The position numbers were made by a program, and so were the translations under genes. Below, piece after piece: positions 7,791-16,765 of a DNA stretch of 64,000 nucleotides (position 1 is the first letter of the stretch; the number at the start of each line of letters is the position of its first letter). Source of the stretch: Ignavibacteriota bacterium (GTDB lineage Bacteria; Bacteroidota; Ignavibacteria; UBA10030; SZUA-254); the NCBI GenBank assembly GCA_016212665.1, contig JACREZ010000028.1:42373-106372 (forward strand), in the 5' to 3' direction. The notes below the pieces were generated by a model, which had not been told where the DNA came from, did not search any database, and worked only from the letters and a program-made list of their open reading frames with translations.

Positions 7791-8882
7791 ATGAGCAAAC
7801 ACATACCATCGCTCACTGTCTCAACCCCCGGGAGAATTTGCCTCTTCGGCGAGCATCAGGATTATCTCGGATTGCCGGTCATTGCCGTCGCCATTTCTCT
7901 CCGCGTCTCCATCGAAGGAAAACAACGAAACGATTCCACTGTCAGAATAGAATTACCGGACATCAAATCCCGTGTCAGATTCACACTCGACAAGCAGATG
8001 CGCTACCGGAACGGACGGGATTATTTCAGAAGCGGAGTGAACGTCCTTCGTCGAAATGGATTTAGTTTTTCGCACGGTTTTGATTGTGTCGTACGTGGAG
8101 AAATTCCCATTGCGGCGGGAACATCGAGTTCTTCTGCGCTGACCGTCTCGTGGAGTAAATTTCTTGCACGAATGAGCGACCAGAAGAAATCGTTGACTGC
8201 AAGGCAATGTGCCCAATTTGCATATCAATCCGAAGTGTTGGAGTTTCAGGAACCGGGAGGGATGATGGACCAGGTCACGACTGCGTACGGCGGGATTCTC
8301 CATCTCTCGTTTTTTCCCCGTTTGATTGTCAAACCGATTTCAGCAAACCCCGGAGCGTTCGTCCTCGGAGATTCTCAACAACCGAAGGAGACGATGAAAA
8401 TTCTTGCACGGGTGAAACATCATGTGTTGGAAATTGTCGGTCGGTTGCAACAATCCAATTCGGGTTTTTCACTTCAAACGATTTCCACTGAAGAATGGAA
8501 ACAAAACAACGTGAGCCTCAACAAGACTGACCAAACCTTGTTATCGGGGACGCTTCAGAATCGAGATATAACCATTGAGGCGTTGAACGTTCTTCAAAAG
8601 AAAAAACTTGATGAGCAAACGTTCGGAGCGTTGTTGTATCGTCATCAAACTATCTTACGCGATGTTTTGAAAATCTCAACAAAGAAAATTGACAGGATGC
8701 TTGATGCCGCGTTGAGTGCAGGCGCTCTCGGAGGAAAAATCAATGGCTCCGGCGGCGGCGGTTGTATGTTTGTCTATGCGCCAAGTAATACAGAACAAGT
8801 CGCAGAAGCAATCGAACGGGTAGGAGGCAAAGCATACATTATTCGGGTTGATGAAGGAACACGAATCGAGAACGTGAAATGA
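7791..8882 (+). CDS. GHMP sugar kinase (galactokinase-like)
   Basis: A 363-residue GHMP kinase that should phosphorylate the anomeric carbon of a free sugar with ATP. The N-terminal sugar-binding motif reads TPGRICLFGEHQDYLGLPV (about 11-29), where galactokinases have GEHTDYN. The phosphate loop is GEIPIAAGTSSSSALTVSW (about 102-120), and the C-terminal GHMP motif is GSGGGGCMFVYAP. The catalytic-domain MEFQEPGGMMDQ-like segment (EFQEPGGMMDQVTTAYGG) is also present. The next gene overlaps by four bases and encodes a sugar-1-phosphate nucleotidyltransferase, so the pair looks like a salvage route from a sugar released by the island's glycosidases (galactose or GalNAc are likely) to a nucleotide sugar. 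The exact substrate is not known. Cytoplasmic. Confidence 0.85.
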   Translation: MSKHIPSLTVSTPGRICLFGEHQDYLGLPVIAVAISLRVSIEGKQRNDSTVRIELPDIKSRVRFTLDKQMRYRNGRDYFRSGVNVLRRNGFSFSHGFDCVVRGEIPIAAGTSSSSALTVSWSKFLARMSDQKKSLTARQCAQFAYQSEVLEFQEPGGMMDQVTTAYGGILHLSFFPRLIVKPISANPGAFVLGDSQQPKETMKILARVKHHVLEIVGRLQQSNSGFSLQTISTEEWKQNNVSLNKTDQTLLSGTLQNRDITIEALNVLQKKKLDEQTFGALLYRHQTILRDVLKISTKKIDRMLDAALSAGALGGKINGSGGGGCMFVYAPSNTEQVAEAIERVGGKAYIIRVDEGTRIENVK

Positions 8883-9742
8883 ACGAGCCGAACATTGTCA
8901 TCCTTGCCGGGGGGATTTCTTCACGTATGAAAAAAATGCCGGATAACACTAACGGCATCGAGCCGCAATTGCTGAAGGATGCGCTTGAAAAATCGAAGGC
9001 AATGATTGGAGTCGGGAACAATACTCGCCCGTTTCTCGATTATTTATTGAACTACGTTGAGCGGGCAGGTTATCGTCATGTTGTTATTGTCGTTGGTGAA
9101 CGTGATGATTCGATTAGAAGGTACTATGATTTGAACGGCAAAAATCAATTTCCACTTTTAGATATTTCCTATGCTACTCAAACAATTCCGACGGGGAGAA
9201 CAAAGCCGCTCGGAACCGCCGATGCGCTTCTTGCCGCTCTTCGTTCAAAGCCGGAGTGGAAGGAACAATCATTCACGGTGTGCAACAGCGACAATCTGTA
9301 CTCTGTGAACGCGTTGCAATTGCTGTTAAAAGAGACACACGCAAACGCACTCATTGATTATGACCGCGCCGCGCTTCGGTTCGATGAAGAACGAATTCTC
9401 GGATTTGCCGTCATCAAAAAAGATGAACAAGGATTTCTCACTGACATAGTTGAAAAGCCAACCGCTGAGGAAATCAATCAAGCAGAAGATTCATCAGGAA
9501 GGATTGGCGTGAGTATGAATATTTTTCGTTTGACGTATGAGGATATTCTTCCATTTCTCGAAACGATTCCGCTGCATCCTGTTCGCAACGAGAAAGAACT
9601 TCCCGTTGCGGTGAAGATGCTTGCACAGTCTCAGCCGAAATCCGTATGGACAATTCCGCTTGCCGAGCATGTCATTGATTTGACGAACCAATCAGATATT
9701 CCGATTGTGAAGGAGTATTTACAAAAGCATTTTTTGTCATGA
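8879..9742 (+). CDS. Sugar-1-phosphate nucleotidyltransferase
   Basis: A 287-residue NTP_transferase family protein. The N-terminal nucleotide site reads ILAGGISSRMKKMP (about 6-19). RPFLDYLLNYVERAGYRHVVIVVGE gives the Rossmann-like core, GTADALLAAL is the usual loop that reaches the base, and VCNSDNLY holds the metal-binding Asp. It probably makes an NDP-sugar from the product of the GHMP kinase encoded just upstream (ATGA overlap). An unusual insertion after the first motif (about 20-40) sets it apart from RmlA or GalU. The stop overlaps the GH20 start (ATGA at 9739-9742), so the three genes are translationally coupled. Confidence 0.8.
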   Translation: MNEPNIVILAGGISSRMKKMPDNTNGIEPQLLKDALEKSKAMIGVGNNTRPFLDYLLNYVERAGYRHVVIVVGERDDSIRRYYDLNGKNQFPLLDISYATQTIPTGRTKPLGTADALLAALRSKPEWKEQSFTVCNSDNLYSVNALQLLLKETHANALIDYDRAALRFDEERILGFAVIKKDEQGFLTDIVEKPTAEEINQAEDSSGRIGVSMNIFRLTYEDILPFLETIPLHPVRNEKELPVAVKMLAQSQPKSVWTIPLAEHVIDLTNQSDIPIVKEYLQKHFLS

Positions 9743-12090
9743 AGTATTACGCGTTTTTAGTTGTCTTTTGTTTTTTCTGTTTGAATTATACCGGAGATGC
9801 AAGAACTCTCAAAATAAAAAAATATCTCCCTCCGAGCATTATACCTCAACCTGCAAAGATTGAATTCCATAAGGGACATTTCGAAATCAACAAAAGAACG
9901 ATTATTGTCGCTGATGCAAATTCCCAAACCAACAATGAATTCTTTCGCTCAATCAGGTTTCTACGTGAAAAAACAAGATTACCTTTACGGATAGCCAAAA
10001 ACAATAAAACAGGAAAATCAAATTTTATTCGTCTACAATTCGTCAACGACCAATCTTTAGGTGAAGAAGGATATAGGGTTGCAGTGCACCTCGACTCGGT
10101 AATTATACAATCACATCATTCGAAAGGATTGTTTTATGCCGTCCAGTCTTTGTCACAATTGGCTTCGCAAGCAACAAGTATCACAATAAATAAACGAATA
10201 CTGAAATGGTTTATTCCAAGTGTGTCAATCGTTGACACTCCCCGTTTCAAATGGCGCGGAATGCATCTCGATGTCAGTCGGCATTTCTTTCCGAGAAAAT
10301 TTATCTACACCTATCTCGACATGCTTGCGATGCACAAGTTCAATGTGTTTCACTGGCATTTGACTGATGACCAAGGGTGGCGAATCGAAATTAAAAAATA
10401 TCCGAAGCTGACGGAAATAGGTGCGTGGCGCGTTGACAGAGAACATCAAAACTGGGATTTCCGAGACCCGCCGAAAGATAACGAGCAAGCGACCTACGGC
10501 GGATATTACACTCAGAATGAAATCAAAAAGATTGTGAAATACGCGGCGGAACGAAACATCACCATCGTTCCTGAAATTGAAATGCCCGCGCATACAACAG
10601 CAGCACTTGCCGCGTATCCCCAATATTCCTGCACGGGCGGACCGTTCAAGGTTCCTCCCGGCGGCGTTTGGCCCGTCACTGATATTTATTGTGCGGGAAA
10701 CGACAGTACTTTTTATTTTCTGCAAGATGTTCTCACGGAGGTAATGGACTTGTTTCCCGGAACGTACATCCATATCGGAGGCGATGAAGCGGATAAGAAA
10801 GAATGGCGGGCGTGTCCGAAATGTCAAAAGAGAATGAAAGATGAAGGACTGAAGGATGAATCGGAACTTCAAAGTTATCTCGTCAAACGAATTGAAAAGT
10901 TTATTGTGTCAAAAGGTCGCCGGATGATTGGCTGGGATGAAATTCTCGAAGGCGGACTCGCACCGGACGCTACAGTGATGTCGTGGCGCGGAGTAGAAGG
11001 CGGAATAACGGCAGCGCGACAAAATCATGATGTTGTGATGACACCCGGCTCGCATTGTTATTTCGATTATTATCAGGGACCGCGTGAAAGTGAACCGCTT
11101 GCGATTGGAGGATTCACTCCGCTTAGTAAAGTGTACTCGTTTGAACCGGTGCCTGAAAGTTTGACAACTGAACAAGCAAAGCATGTTCTCGGCGCACAGG
11201 CAAATGTCTGGACAGAATATATTCCTACTCTGAAACACGCACAGTATATGACACTTCCTCGCATGGCGGCGATGGCGGAAGTTCTCTGGTCGCCGAAAGA
11301 GTCACGCAATTGGAATGATTTCTCCCAACGTTTGGAAAAACAGTTTGAACGGTACGAAGCGGCGGGATACAACTATGCAACGACAGCGTACCTTGTTTCA
11401 ATTGCACCGACGATAGATACGTTGACGAAACGGGTTTCGGTTTCCTTATCGAAGGAAATGGCTAACGGAGAAATCCGGTACACACTTGATGGAACAAAGC
11501 CGACAGCGCGCTCACCAATCTACAAAGAGCCGTTCATTGTAAATCAAACCTCCGTAATTCAGGCAGGAACATTTGTTGATGCCGAACTTCTCAGCAAGTT
11601 CACAGAGCGAAAAATACTTTTCCATAAAGCAATGTTCAAGAATGTTACCATCACGTATCCGTATGAGCGATATGGCGACGACCAAACATTAACAAACGGA
11701 CTTCGCGGCGGAATAGCTTTCAACGACGGAAACTGGCAAGGCTACCATCAGAATGATTTTGAAGCCGTGATAGATTTGGGCGATGTAACTTCCATTTCAT
11801 CCATTTCAGTGAACTTTCTTCAAAATACCAAATCGTGGATTTTTCATCCGCAATCGGTCGAAATTTCTGTGTCAACAGACTCGGTCAATTTTCAAACAGT
11901 GCGAAGAACAGAAATACCGGTTGCAAAGAAAAACGAAGAGCCAAGTATGAAAGAAGTGCAACAGGAGTTTCCAAGTATCAACGTTCGTTACGTCCGTGTG
12001 AATGCAAAGAATGTTGGACTGTGTCCCGACTGGCACATTGGAAGAGGGGACAAGGCGTGGTTATTTGTTGATGAAATTATTGTTGAGTAA
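9739..12090 (+). CDS. GH20 beta-N-acetylhexosaminidase with C-terminal discoidin domain
   Basis: Removes terminal beta-GlcNAc or GalNAc by substrate-assisted catalysis. It is a 783-residue secreted protein: signal peptide (1-21), GH20b N-terminal domain (about 30-150), TIM barrel from about residue 168 (FKWRGMHLDVSRHFF, HWHLTDDQGWRIEIK), the catalytic pair D349-E350 in HIGGDEADKKEW, and WTEY near the barrel end. After it come a short chitobiase-type C-terminal repeat (IRYTLDGTKPTARSPIYKEP) and an F5/8-type carbohydrate-binding domain (about 635-783). The same two C-terminal modules recur on the GH92 enzyme in this island. Located in the periplasm or on the surface. Confidence 0.95.
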   Translation: MKYYAFLVVFCFFCLNYTGDARTLKIKKYLPPSIIPQPAKIEFHKGHFEINKRTIIVADANSQTNNEFFRSIRFLREKTRLPLRIAKNNKTGKSNFIRLQFVNDQSLGEEGYRVAVHLDSVIIQSHHSKGLFYAVQSLSQLASQATSITINKRILKWFIPSVSIVDTPRFKWRGMHLDVSRHFFPRKFIYTYLDMLAMHKFNVFHWHLTDDQGWRIEIKKYPKLTEIGAWRVDREHQNWDFRDPPKDNEQATYGGYYTQNEIKKIVKYAAERNITIVPEIEMPAHTTAALAAYPQYSCTGGPFKVPPGGVWPVTDIYCAGNDSTFYFLQDVLTEVMDLFPGTYIHIGGDEADKKEWRACPKCQKRMKDEGLKDESELQSYLVKRIEKFIVSKGRRMIGWDEILEGGLAPDATVMSWRGVEGGITAARQNHDVVMTPGSHCYFDYYQGPRESEPLAIGGFTPLSKVYSFEPVPESLTTEQAKHVLGAQANVWTEYIPTLKHAQYMTLPRMAAMAEVLWSPKESRNWNDFSQRLEKQFERYEAAGYNYATTAYLVSIAPTIDTLTKRVSVSLSKEMANGEIRYTLDGTKPTARSPIYKEPFIVNQTSVIQAGTFVDAELLSKFTERKILFHKAMFKNVTITYPYERYGDDQTLTNGLRGGIAFNDGNWQGYHQNDFEAVIDLGDVTSISSISVNFLQNTKSWIFHPQSVEISVSTDSVNFQTVRRTEIPVAKKNEEPSMKEVQQEFPSINVRYVRVNAKNVGLCPDWHIGRGDKAWLFVDEIIVE

Positions 12091-12110
12091 CTCTCTAATG
12101 GAATAGTCTT

Positions 12111-14435
12111 ATGAAAGTGAAATCGTTTATTCTTCTTGCATTTATTTTTTGGTGTTCCTCGTTTGGGTTAGCTCAATCAGCGAAACATTCATTTGCGCTG
12201 GGCGATAATGATTTTCTTCTCGATGGAAAACCGTTTCAAATGATTGCAGGCGAGATGCACTATGCGCGTATTCCGAAAGAGTATTGGCGGCATCGTTTGA
12301 AGATGGCGCGGGCAATGGGATTGAACACGATAACGACATATGTTTTCTGGAATTACCACGAACCGAAACCGGGAGAATTTGATTTCACAACAGAGAACAG
12401 AAATATCACGGAGTTTATTCGCATCGCACAGGAAGAAGGTTTGTGGGTAGTTGTACGTCCGGGTCCGTACGCTTGCGCTGAGTGGGAGTTCGGCGGTTAC
12501 CCCGCGTGGCTTCTCAAAGATAAAGATGTACTTGTTAGAAGTAAGGATGCGCGGTTTCTTCAGGCAAGCGAACGCTACCTGAAACGATTCGGTGAAGAAA
12601 TCGGCTCGCTTCAAATTACCAAAGGGGGACCAGTATTGATGGTTCAGGTGGAGAACGAATACGGCTCGTACGGAGATGACAAAGAGTTTATGGGGAAGAT
12701 GCGAGATTACATCCGCAGCGCAGGTTTCGATGTTCCGTTATTCACAGCCGACGGACCAAGTCAGTGCAAGAATGGATATGTGAACGAAGTTCTTCCCGGA
12801 ATCAACGGAGATTACAATCCGCAGTCGGTAAAAGATACCGTGAGAAAATATAATGGCGGCAAAGGTCCCTTCTTCGTGCCGGAGTTTTATCCGGGCTGGC
12901 TCGACCATTGGGGAGAAGAAAAATCCATCGTTCCCGTTGAATCGTTCATCGGAAAATTTGATACGTTGTTGCTCAATGGTATCTCGGTTTCGCTCTACAT
13001 GTTTCATGGAGGAACAAATTTTGGATTCATGAACGGGGCGAACTACGGTGGGAAGTTCCAGCCTCAGCCGACGTCGTACGATTACGACGCTCCGCTCGAT
13101 GAAGCGGGAAGACCGACGCCAAAGTATTTCAAACTCAGAGAAATCATAGCAAAGCATCTTCCGGAAGGGACGAAATTGCCGGATGTTCCTCCGCCAAATT
13201 CGATTATCGAAATTCCAAGAACTGAACTAAGTAAATCTGCAAGTCTGTTTGAATCGCTTCCGAATGCAATTTCATCAAAAAAGATTTTGACAATGGAGGA
13301 TGTCGGACAGTCGTACGGTTATATTTTATATCGAACACAAATCAAACAACATGGCGAGGGAAAGTTAGTCATCAAGGATTTGCGCGACTATGCGGCGGTC
13401 TTTCTTGACAGAACAAAAATTGCATCGCTCGATAGAAGACACAAGCAAAGTAAAATTGATATCAACATCGAAGGATATTCAGCCACGCTTGATATTCTTA
13501 TCGAGAACGGAGGACGCATCAACTACGGTAACAAACTGACAGACAACCGAAATGGAATTACCGAACAGGTGACATTCAATGGAAATGAATTAACGGATTG
13601 GGAAATCTTCTCGTTGCCGTTCGATGATGTGTCGAATGTCAGGTTTGAGTTTCAACAAGCGTCAAGCGCGCCGGTGTTGTACCGAAGCACAATTGTACTT
13701 CCGAAAGTGGGCGATACATTTCTCGATATGCGGGGCTGGAACAAAGGTTGTGTCTGGGTGAACGAACATAATCTTGGTCGCTTCTGGTACATTGGTCCGC
13801 AGCAAACGCTGTATGTGCCGGGCGTTTGGTTGAAAGAAGGCGACAATGAAATCACCGTGTTGGATTTGGAACAATCCGATTTTCATTCCATTCAAGGTTT
13901 GAAAGAGCCGGTTCTTAATGAATTGAAACAGGATGAACTTGCGCCATCGTTTTCCGTGAGAGTTCCGGGAATGTTAAAACTTGATGAAACCAATATAGTG
14001 AGTTATGGAGAATTCGTTCCCGGCGATTCACTTCAAACGAAAAACTTCAAACCGACACATGCGAGATATATTTGTTTGCAATCGCTCTCGTCTTTACGGA
14101 ATGACCCGTTCGCATCCATTGCCGAGTTGTTTGTGCTGGATGAAAAAGGGAAACCACTTCCGCGTGAGGGATGGAAAATCTTTGCCGTTGAAAGTGAAGA
14201 ACTGAAGGCGGAAGATGGGAGAGCGGAGAACGCGTTTGATGATGACATTGAAACTATCTGGCACACCCAATGGGGAAGCGCGAAGCCGCCACATCCTCAT
14301 GCTATCGCGATTGATTTGGGAAATGAGTATGTAATTTCCGGTTTTCAATATCAATCCAGGAGTGGAAACGCTCCGGGGAAAATTAAAGAGTTTAAATTTT
14401 ATGCACGCAAGCAATCGTTTGAAATTATTAAATGA
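12111..14435 (+). CDS. GH35 beta-galactosidase with C-terminal discoidin-like domain
   Basis: A retaining exo-beta-galactosidase of 774 residues. The signal peptide covers 1-21 (cut after LAQS or nearby). Barrel motifs are GEMHYARIPKEYWRHRLKMA, TYVFWNYHEPKPG, VVRPGPYACAEWEFGGYP, the proton donor E183 in QVENEYGSYG, and the nucleophile E258 in FVPEFYPGWLDHWG. Beta-galactosidase jelly-roll domains follow (FLDMRGWNKGCVWVNEHNLGRFW). The last 130 residues look like an F5/8 C domain (FDDDIETIWHTQWG). It lies 20 bases after GH20 and would remove galactose that caps GlcNAc in complex N-glycans or O-glycans. Confidence 0.95.
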   Translation: MKVKSFILLAFIFWCSSFGLAQSAKHSFALGDNDFLLDGKPFQMIAGEMHYARIPKEYWRHRLKMARAMGLNTITTYVFWNYHEPKPGEFDFTTENRNITEFIRIAQEEGLWVVVRPGPYACAEWEFGGYPAWLLKDKDVLVRSKDARFLQASERYLKRFGEEIGSLQITKGGPVLMVQVENEYGSYGDDKEFMGKMRDYIRSAGFDVPLFTADGPSQCKNGYVNEVLPGINGDYNPQSVKDTVRKYNGGKGPFFVPEFYPGWLDHWGEEKSIVPVESFIGKFDTLLLNGISVSLYMFHGGTNFGFMNGANYGGKFQPQPTSYDYDAPLDEAGRPTPKYFKLREIIAKHLPEGTKLPDVPPPNSIIEIPRTELSKSASLFESLPNAISSKKILTMEDVGQSYGYILYRTQIKQHGEGKLVIKDLRDYAAVFLDRTKIASLDRRHKQSKIDINIEGYSATLDILIENGGRINYGNKLTDNRNGITEQVTFNGNELTDWEIFSLPFDDVSNVRFEFQQASSAPVLYRSTIVLPKVGDTFLDMRGWNKGCVWVNEHNLGRFWYIGPQQTLYVPGVWLKEGDNEITVLDLEQSDFHSIQGLKEPVLNELKQDELAPSFSVRVPGMLKLDETNIVSYGEFVPGDSLQTKNFKPTHARYICLQSLSSLRNDPFASIAELFVLDEKGKPLPREGWKIFAVESEELKAEDGRAENAFDDDIETIWHTQWGSAKPPHPHAIAIDLGNEYVISGFQYQSRSGNAPGKIKEFKFYARKQSFEIIK

Positions 14436-14449
14436 GTTAAAAAATTCCC

Positions 14450-14522
14450 TTGTCATTCCGACGTATGTCGGAATCTACCATCTCAAGTTGAAATGGATGC
14501 CGAAATAAATTCGGCATGACAA
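14450..14522. repeat. Double-hairpin intergenic palindromic (REP-like) element
   Basis: The outer ends TTGTCAT and ATGACAA are inverted. Inside are two perfect 8-bp hairpins: ATTCCGAC/GTCGGAAT (14455-14474) and ATGCCGAA/TTCGGCAT (14497-14517). It lies between the GH35 and GH109 genes. Elements of the form TGTCATTCCGAC... are common dispersed repeats in many bacteria. It may also act as a transcript stabiliser. Confidence 0.7.
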
Positions 14523-14556
14523 AACATCTTTTACTAACAATTAAAAGGAATACACA

Positions 14557-15906
14557 ATGAACGAAATTAAACGCCGTGAATTTTTAAAAATTGGAACTGC
14601 CGGATTAAGCGGCGTTCTTGCAACCCGGATGTTGCACAACGATGCACGAGCTTCACTTTCACAAGAGAGCATGATGGGCTACAACGCTCCGCCGCTTGAT
14701 GTTGTTCGCATCGGTTATATTGGTGTTGGTGGAATGGGGAGCGCACATGTCGAGAATCTTCTGAAGATTAAAGGAGCGGAAGTTCGGGCAGTCTGCGATA
14801 TTGTGGAAAGCAAGGTGCAACGTGTACAAGAAATGGTGGAAAAAGCAGGATTCAAAAAGCCCGATGGATATTCTCGCGGCGACACCGACTACAAACGGAT
14901 GTGCGAACGGGATGACCTCGATTTGGTTTTTATTGCATCACCGTGGGAGTGGCATGTGCCGATGTGTCTCGAAGCGATGAAGACCGGCAAGCACGCCGCA
15001 GTGGAAGTTCCCGCCGCCCTGACGATTGAACAGTGCTGGCAATTAGTTGAAACATCTGAAAAGACACGCAAGCATTGTATCATGATGGAGAACTGTAATT
15101 ACGATAAAGTTGAGATGATGATTTTGAACATGGTGAAAAAAGGAATGTTTGGTGAACTGCTTCATGCAGAGTGCGGGTATCTCCATGACTTACGCGACGT
15201 GAAGCATGACATGGAAGGTGAAGGACTCTGGCGGAGGAAACATTCGATGCAACGGAACGGAGATTTGTATCCGACGCACGGACTTGGTCCCGTCGCTCAA
15301 TGTCTGGATATCAACCGGGGAAATTATTTCAATTATCTCGTTTCTGTCGGAACGAAAACCCGCGGACTGCATCTCTATGCAGTGGAAAAATTCGGCGCTG
15401 ATAGTCCGCAGGCGAAAGAGGAATTTGTTCTGAGCGATGTCGTTACAACGCTCATCAAAACAATGAACGGTGAAACGATTATTCTGAAGCATGACACGAG
15501 TTCTCCCCGTCCATACAGCCGGGATATTTTAGTTCAGGGGACGAAAGGCATCGTGCGAAAATATCCTGAACCAAAAATCTACATCGAAGGAAAGAGTGAA
15601 CCGCATCGCTGGGAACCGATTGAGGAATACATGAAACAATACATGCACCCGATTTGGGTTGAACTGGAAGAACAAAGCAAAGGTGCTGGACATGGTGGCA
15701 TGGATTTCATCGAAGATTATCGTCTCATCAATTCATTGTTGAAAGGAGTTGAGCCCGATATGGATGTCTATGATGCGGCAGTAATTTCTGCTGTAACGGA
15801 ACTGAGTGGTAAATCAATTTCTCTGAACGGCGAGCCGGTAAAGTTTCCTGATTTTACAGATGGGAAATGGAAGACGCCACGCAAGTTGCAAGTGATGGAG
15901 ATGTGA
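14557..15906 (+). CDS. Gfo/Idh/MocA-fold GH109-type alpha-N-acetylgalactosaminidase, Tat-exported
   Basis: A 449-residue NAD-dependent protein with a twin-arginine signal (KRREFLKIGTAGLSG, residues 5-19). The Rossmann motif is IGYIGVGGMGSAHVENL (about 53-69). FIASPWEWHVPM and KHAAVEVPAALTIEQCWQL are Gfo/Idh/MocA landmarks. The stretch RNGDLYPTHGLGPVAQCLDI followed by NRGNYF and HDTSSPRPYSRDILVQGTKG matches what is known of family GH109, which cleaves alpha-GalNAc through a transient NAD+ oxidation. It would act on O-glycans or blood-group-A-like ends. A close alternative is an oxidoreductase of unknown substrate, but the context favours GH109. An AAAAGGAA ribosome site precedes the ATG. Confidence 0.85.
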   Translation: MNEIKRREFLKIGTAGLSGVLATRMLHNDARASLSQESMMGYNAPPLDVVRIGYIGVGGMGSAHVENLLKIKGAEVRAVCDIVESKVQRVQEMVEKAGFKKPDGYSRGDTDYKRMCERDDLDLVFIASPWEWHVPMCLEAMKTGKHAAVEVPAALTIEQCWQLVETSEKTRKHCIMMENCNYDKVEMMILNMVKKGMFGELLHAECGYLHDLRDVKHDMEGEGLWRRKHSMQRNGDLYPTHGLGPVAQCLDINRGNYFNYLVSVGTKTRGLHLYAVEKFGADSPQAKEEFVLSDVVTTLIKTMNGETIILKHDTSSPRPYSRDILVQGTKGIVRKYPEPKIYIEGKSEPHRWEPIEEYMKQYMHPIWVELEEQSKGAGHGGMDFIEDYRLINSLLKGVEPDMDVYDAAVISAVTELSGKSISLNGEPVKFPDFTDGKWKTPRKLQVMEM

Positions 15907-15912
15907 TTTTTT

Positions 15913-15975
15913 GTTTACAGTTGATGGTTTCCAGTTTACAGTTGATGGTTTCCAGTTTACAGTTTTCTGTTTCCA
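15913..15975. repeat. Minisatellite C, three units of 21 bp
   Basis: Three consecutive 21-base units starting GTTTACAGTTGATGGTTTCC plus A (15913, 15934, 15955); the third is altered in the middle, and a partial fourth unit follows. It lies just before the MNT/HEPN gene pair. It is the third array in the window with exactly this period. Confidence 0.85.
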
Positions 15976-16023
15976 GTTTGTTGTTTTTTGTTTTGCTTTG
16001 ATTTTTCCTACCTTGAAACAATT

Positions 16024-16332
16024 ATGTTAAACAAAGAACAAATAAAATCACGGACGATTCCTATTCTGAGAAAAAATGGCGTGAAAAAAGCCGCTTTGTT
16101 CGGTTCAGTTGTTCGGGGCGAGAATACAGACCAAAGTGATGTTGATTTTCTAGTTGAATTTCAAGAAGGTAAATCGTTATTTGATCTCGTGGGTCTTCAA
16201 CTTGATTTGAATGAACTTCTCGGGATGGATGTTGATGTTGTTACCTATAACGGTGTTCACATAAGGTTGCGGGATGCAATCCTTGACGAACAAGAAATCT
16301 TTTATCAAGAAGCACCCGGAAATTTATCTTGA
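16024..16332 (+). CDS. MNT-type minimal nucleotidyltransferase (antitoxin of a HEPN/MNT pair)
   Basis: A 102-residue protein starting at ATG 16024 (MLNKEQIKSRTIPILRKNGV). It has the nucleotidyltransferase signature ALFGSVVRGENTDQSDVDFLVEF (about 25-47), i.e. GSxxRG...SDxD with both metal-binding Asp. In studied HEPN/MNT systems this protein inactivates the HEPN toxin by adding AMP to its active-site tyrosine. The upstream extension from 15988 is not needed. Its 3' end overlaps the HEPN gene by about 59 bases in another frame. Confidence 0.85.
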   Translation: MLNKEQIKSRTIPILRKNGVKKAALFGSVVRGENTDQSDVDFLVEFQEGKSLFDLVGLQLDLNELLGMDVDVVTYNGVHIRLRDAILDEQEIFYQEAPGNLS

Positions 16333-16663
16333 ATATATTCTGGAGAGCATTGCTCTTATTGAAGAATATACTCGAGGGATTGCTGAAACTGACTTTTTTC
16401 AATCAATCCGCATACAAGATATGGTTATCAGAAGATTGGAAATTATCGAGGAAGCAGTGAAACGTTTACCAACGAATGTGAAGTCAATGAGTCCCGAAAC
16501 TCCATGGAAGAAGATAGCAGGGATGCGGGATGTATTAATCCATGAATACTTCGGTGTGGATTTAAAATTGACGTGGCAGGTAGTTAAAAAGGAATTACAA
16601 CCACTAAAGGATACAGTTGAAAAGATCAGAAATGATATTGTTGGTTTGCAATTGCAATTCTAA
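16274..16663 (+). CDS. HEPN-domain ribonuclease toxin (HepT-like)
   Basis: A 129-residue all-helical protein of the DUF86/HepT family: LEYILESIALIEEYTRGI, then IQDMVIRRLEIIEEAVKRLP, and the RX4HXY active motif in MRDVLIHEYFGVD (R and H for RNA cleavage, Y as the AMPylation target). It pairs with the MNT gene that overlaps its start. The ATG at 16274 lies inside the MNT gene; no better start is visible, and the conserved region begins around residue 14. The module sits between GH109 and GH27. Confidence 0.85.
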   Translation: MQSLTNKKSFIKKHPEIYLEYILESIALIEEYTRGIAETDFFQSIRIQDMVIRRLEIIEEAVKRLPTNVKSMSPETPWKKIAGMRDVLIHEYFGVDLKLTWQVVKKELQPLKDTVEKIRNDIVGLQLQF

Positions 16664-16697
16664 AAGATTGATATCGTGTTCAGTTGTATCTCCGAGA

Positions 16698-16763
16698 GTT
16701 GCAGTAATAACCGTCTATGAACCAGACGAAAATGAATGGATTAATTTTAGCATAAGGAAATAA
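16698..16763 (+). pseudogene. Remnant of a DUF4258 toxin gene
   Basis: Two bases upstream of the YgiT-type gene, an open stretch reads VAVITVYEPDENEWINFSIR plus K and TAA. This matches the usual C-terminus of DUF4258 toxins (vitVYePd...W), which normally stand directly before YgiT-type zinc-finger antitoxins. The N-terminal two thirds are missing; the frame upstream reaches only about 10 more codons before a mismatch with the family. It is therefore read as a truncated toxin. Confidence 0.65.
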
Positions 16764-16765
16764 TT

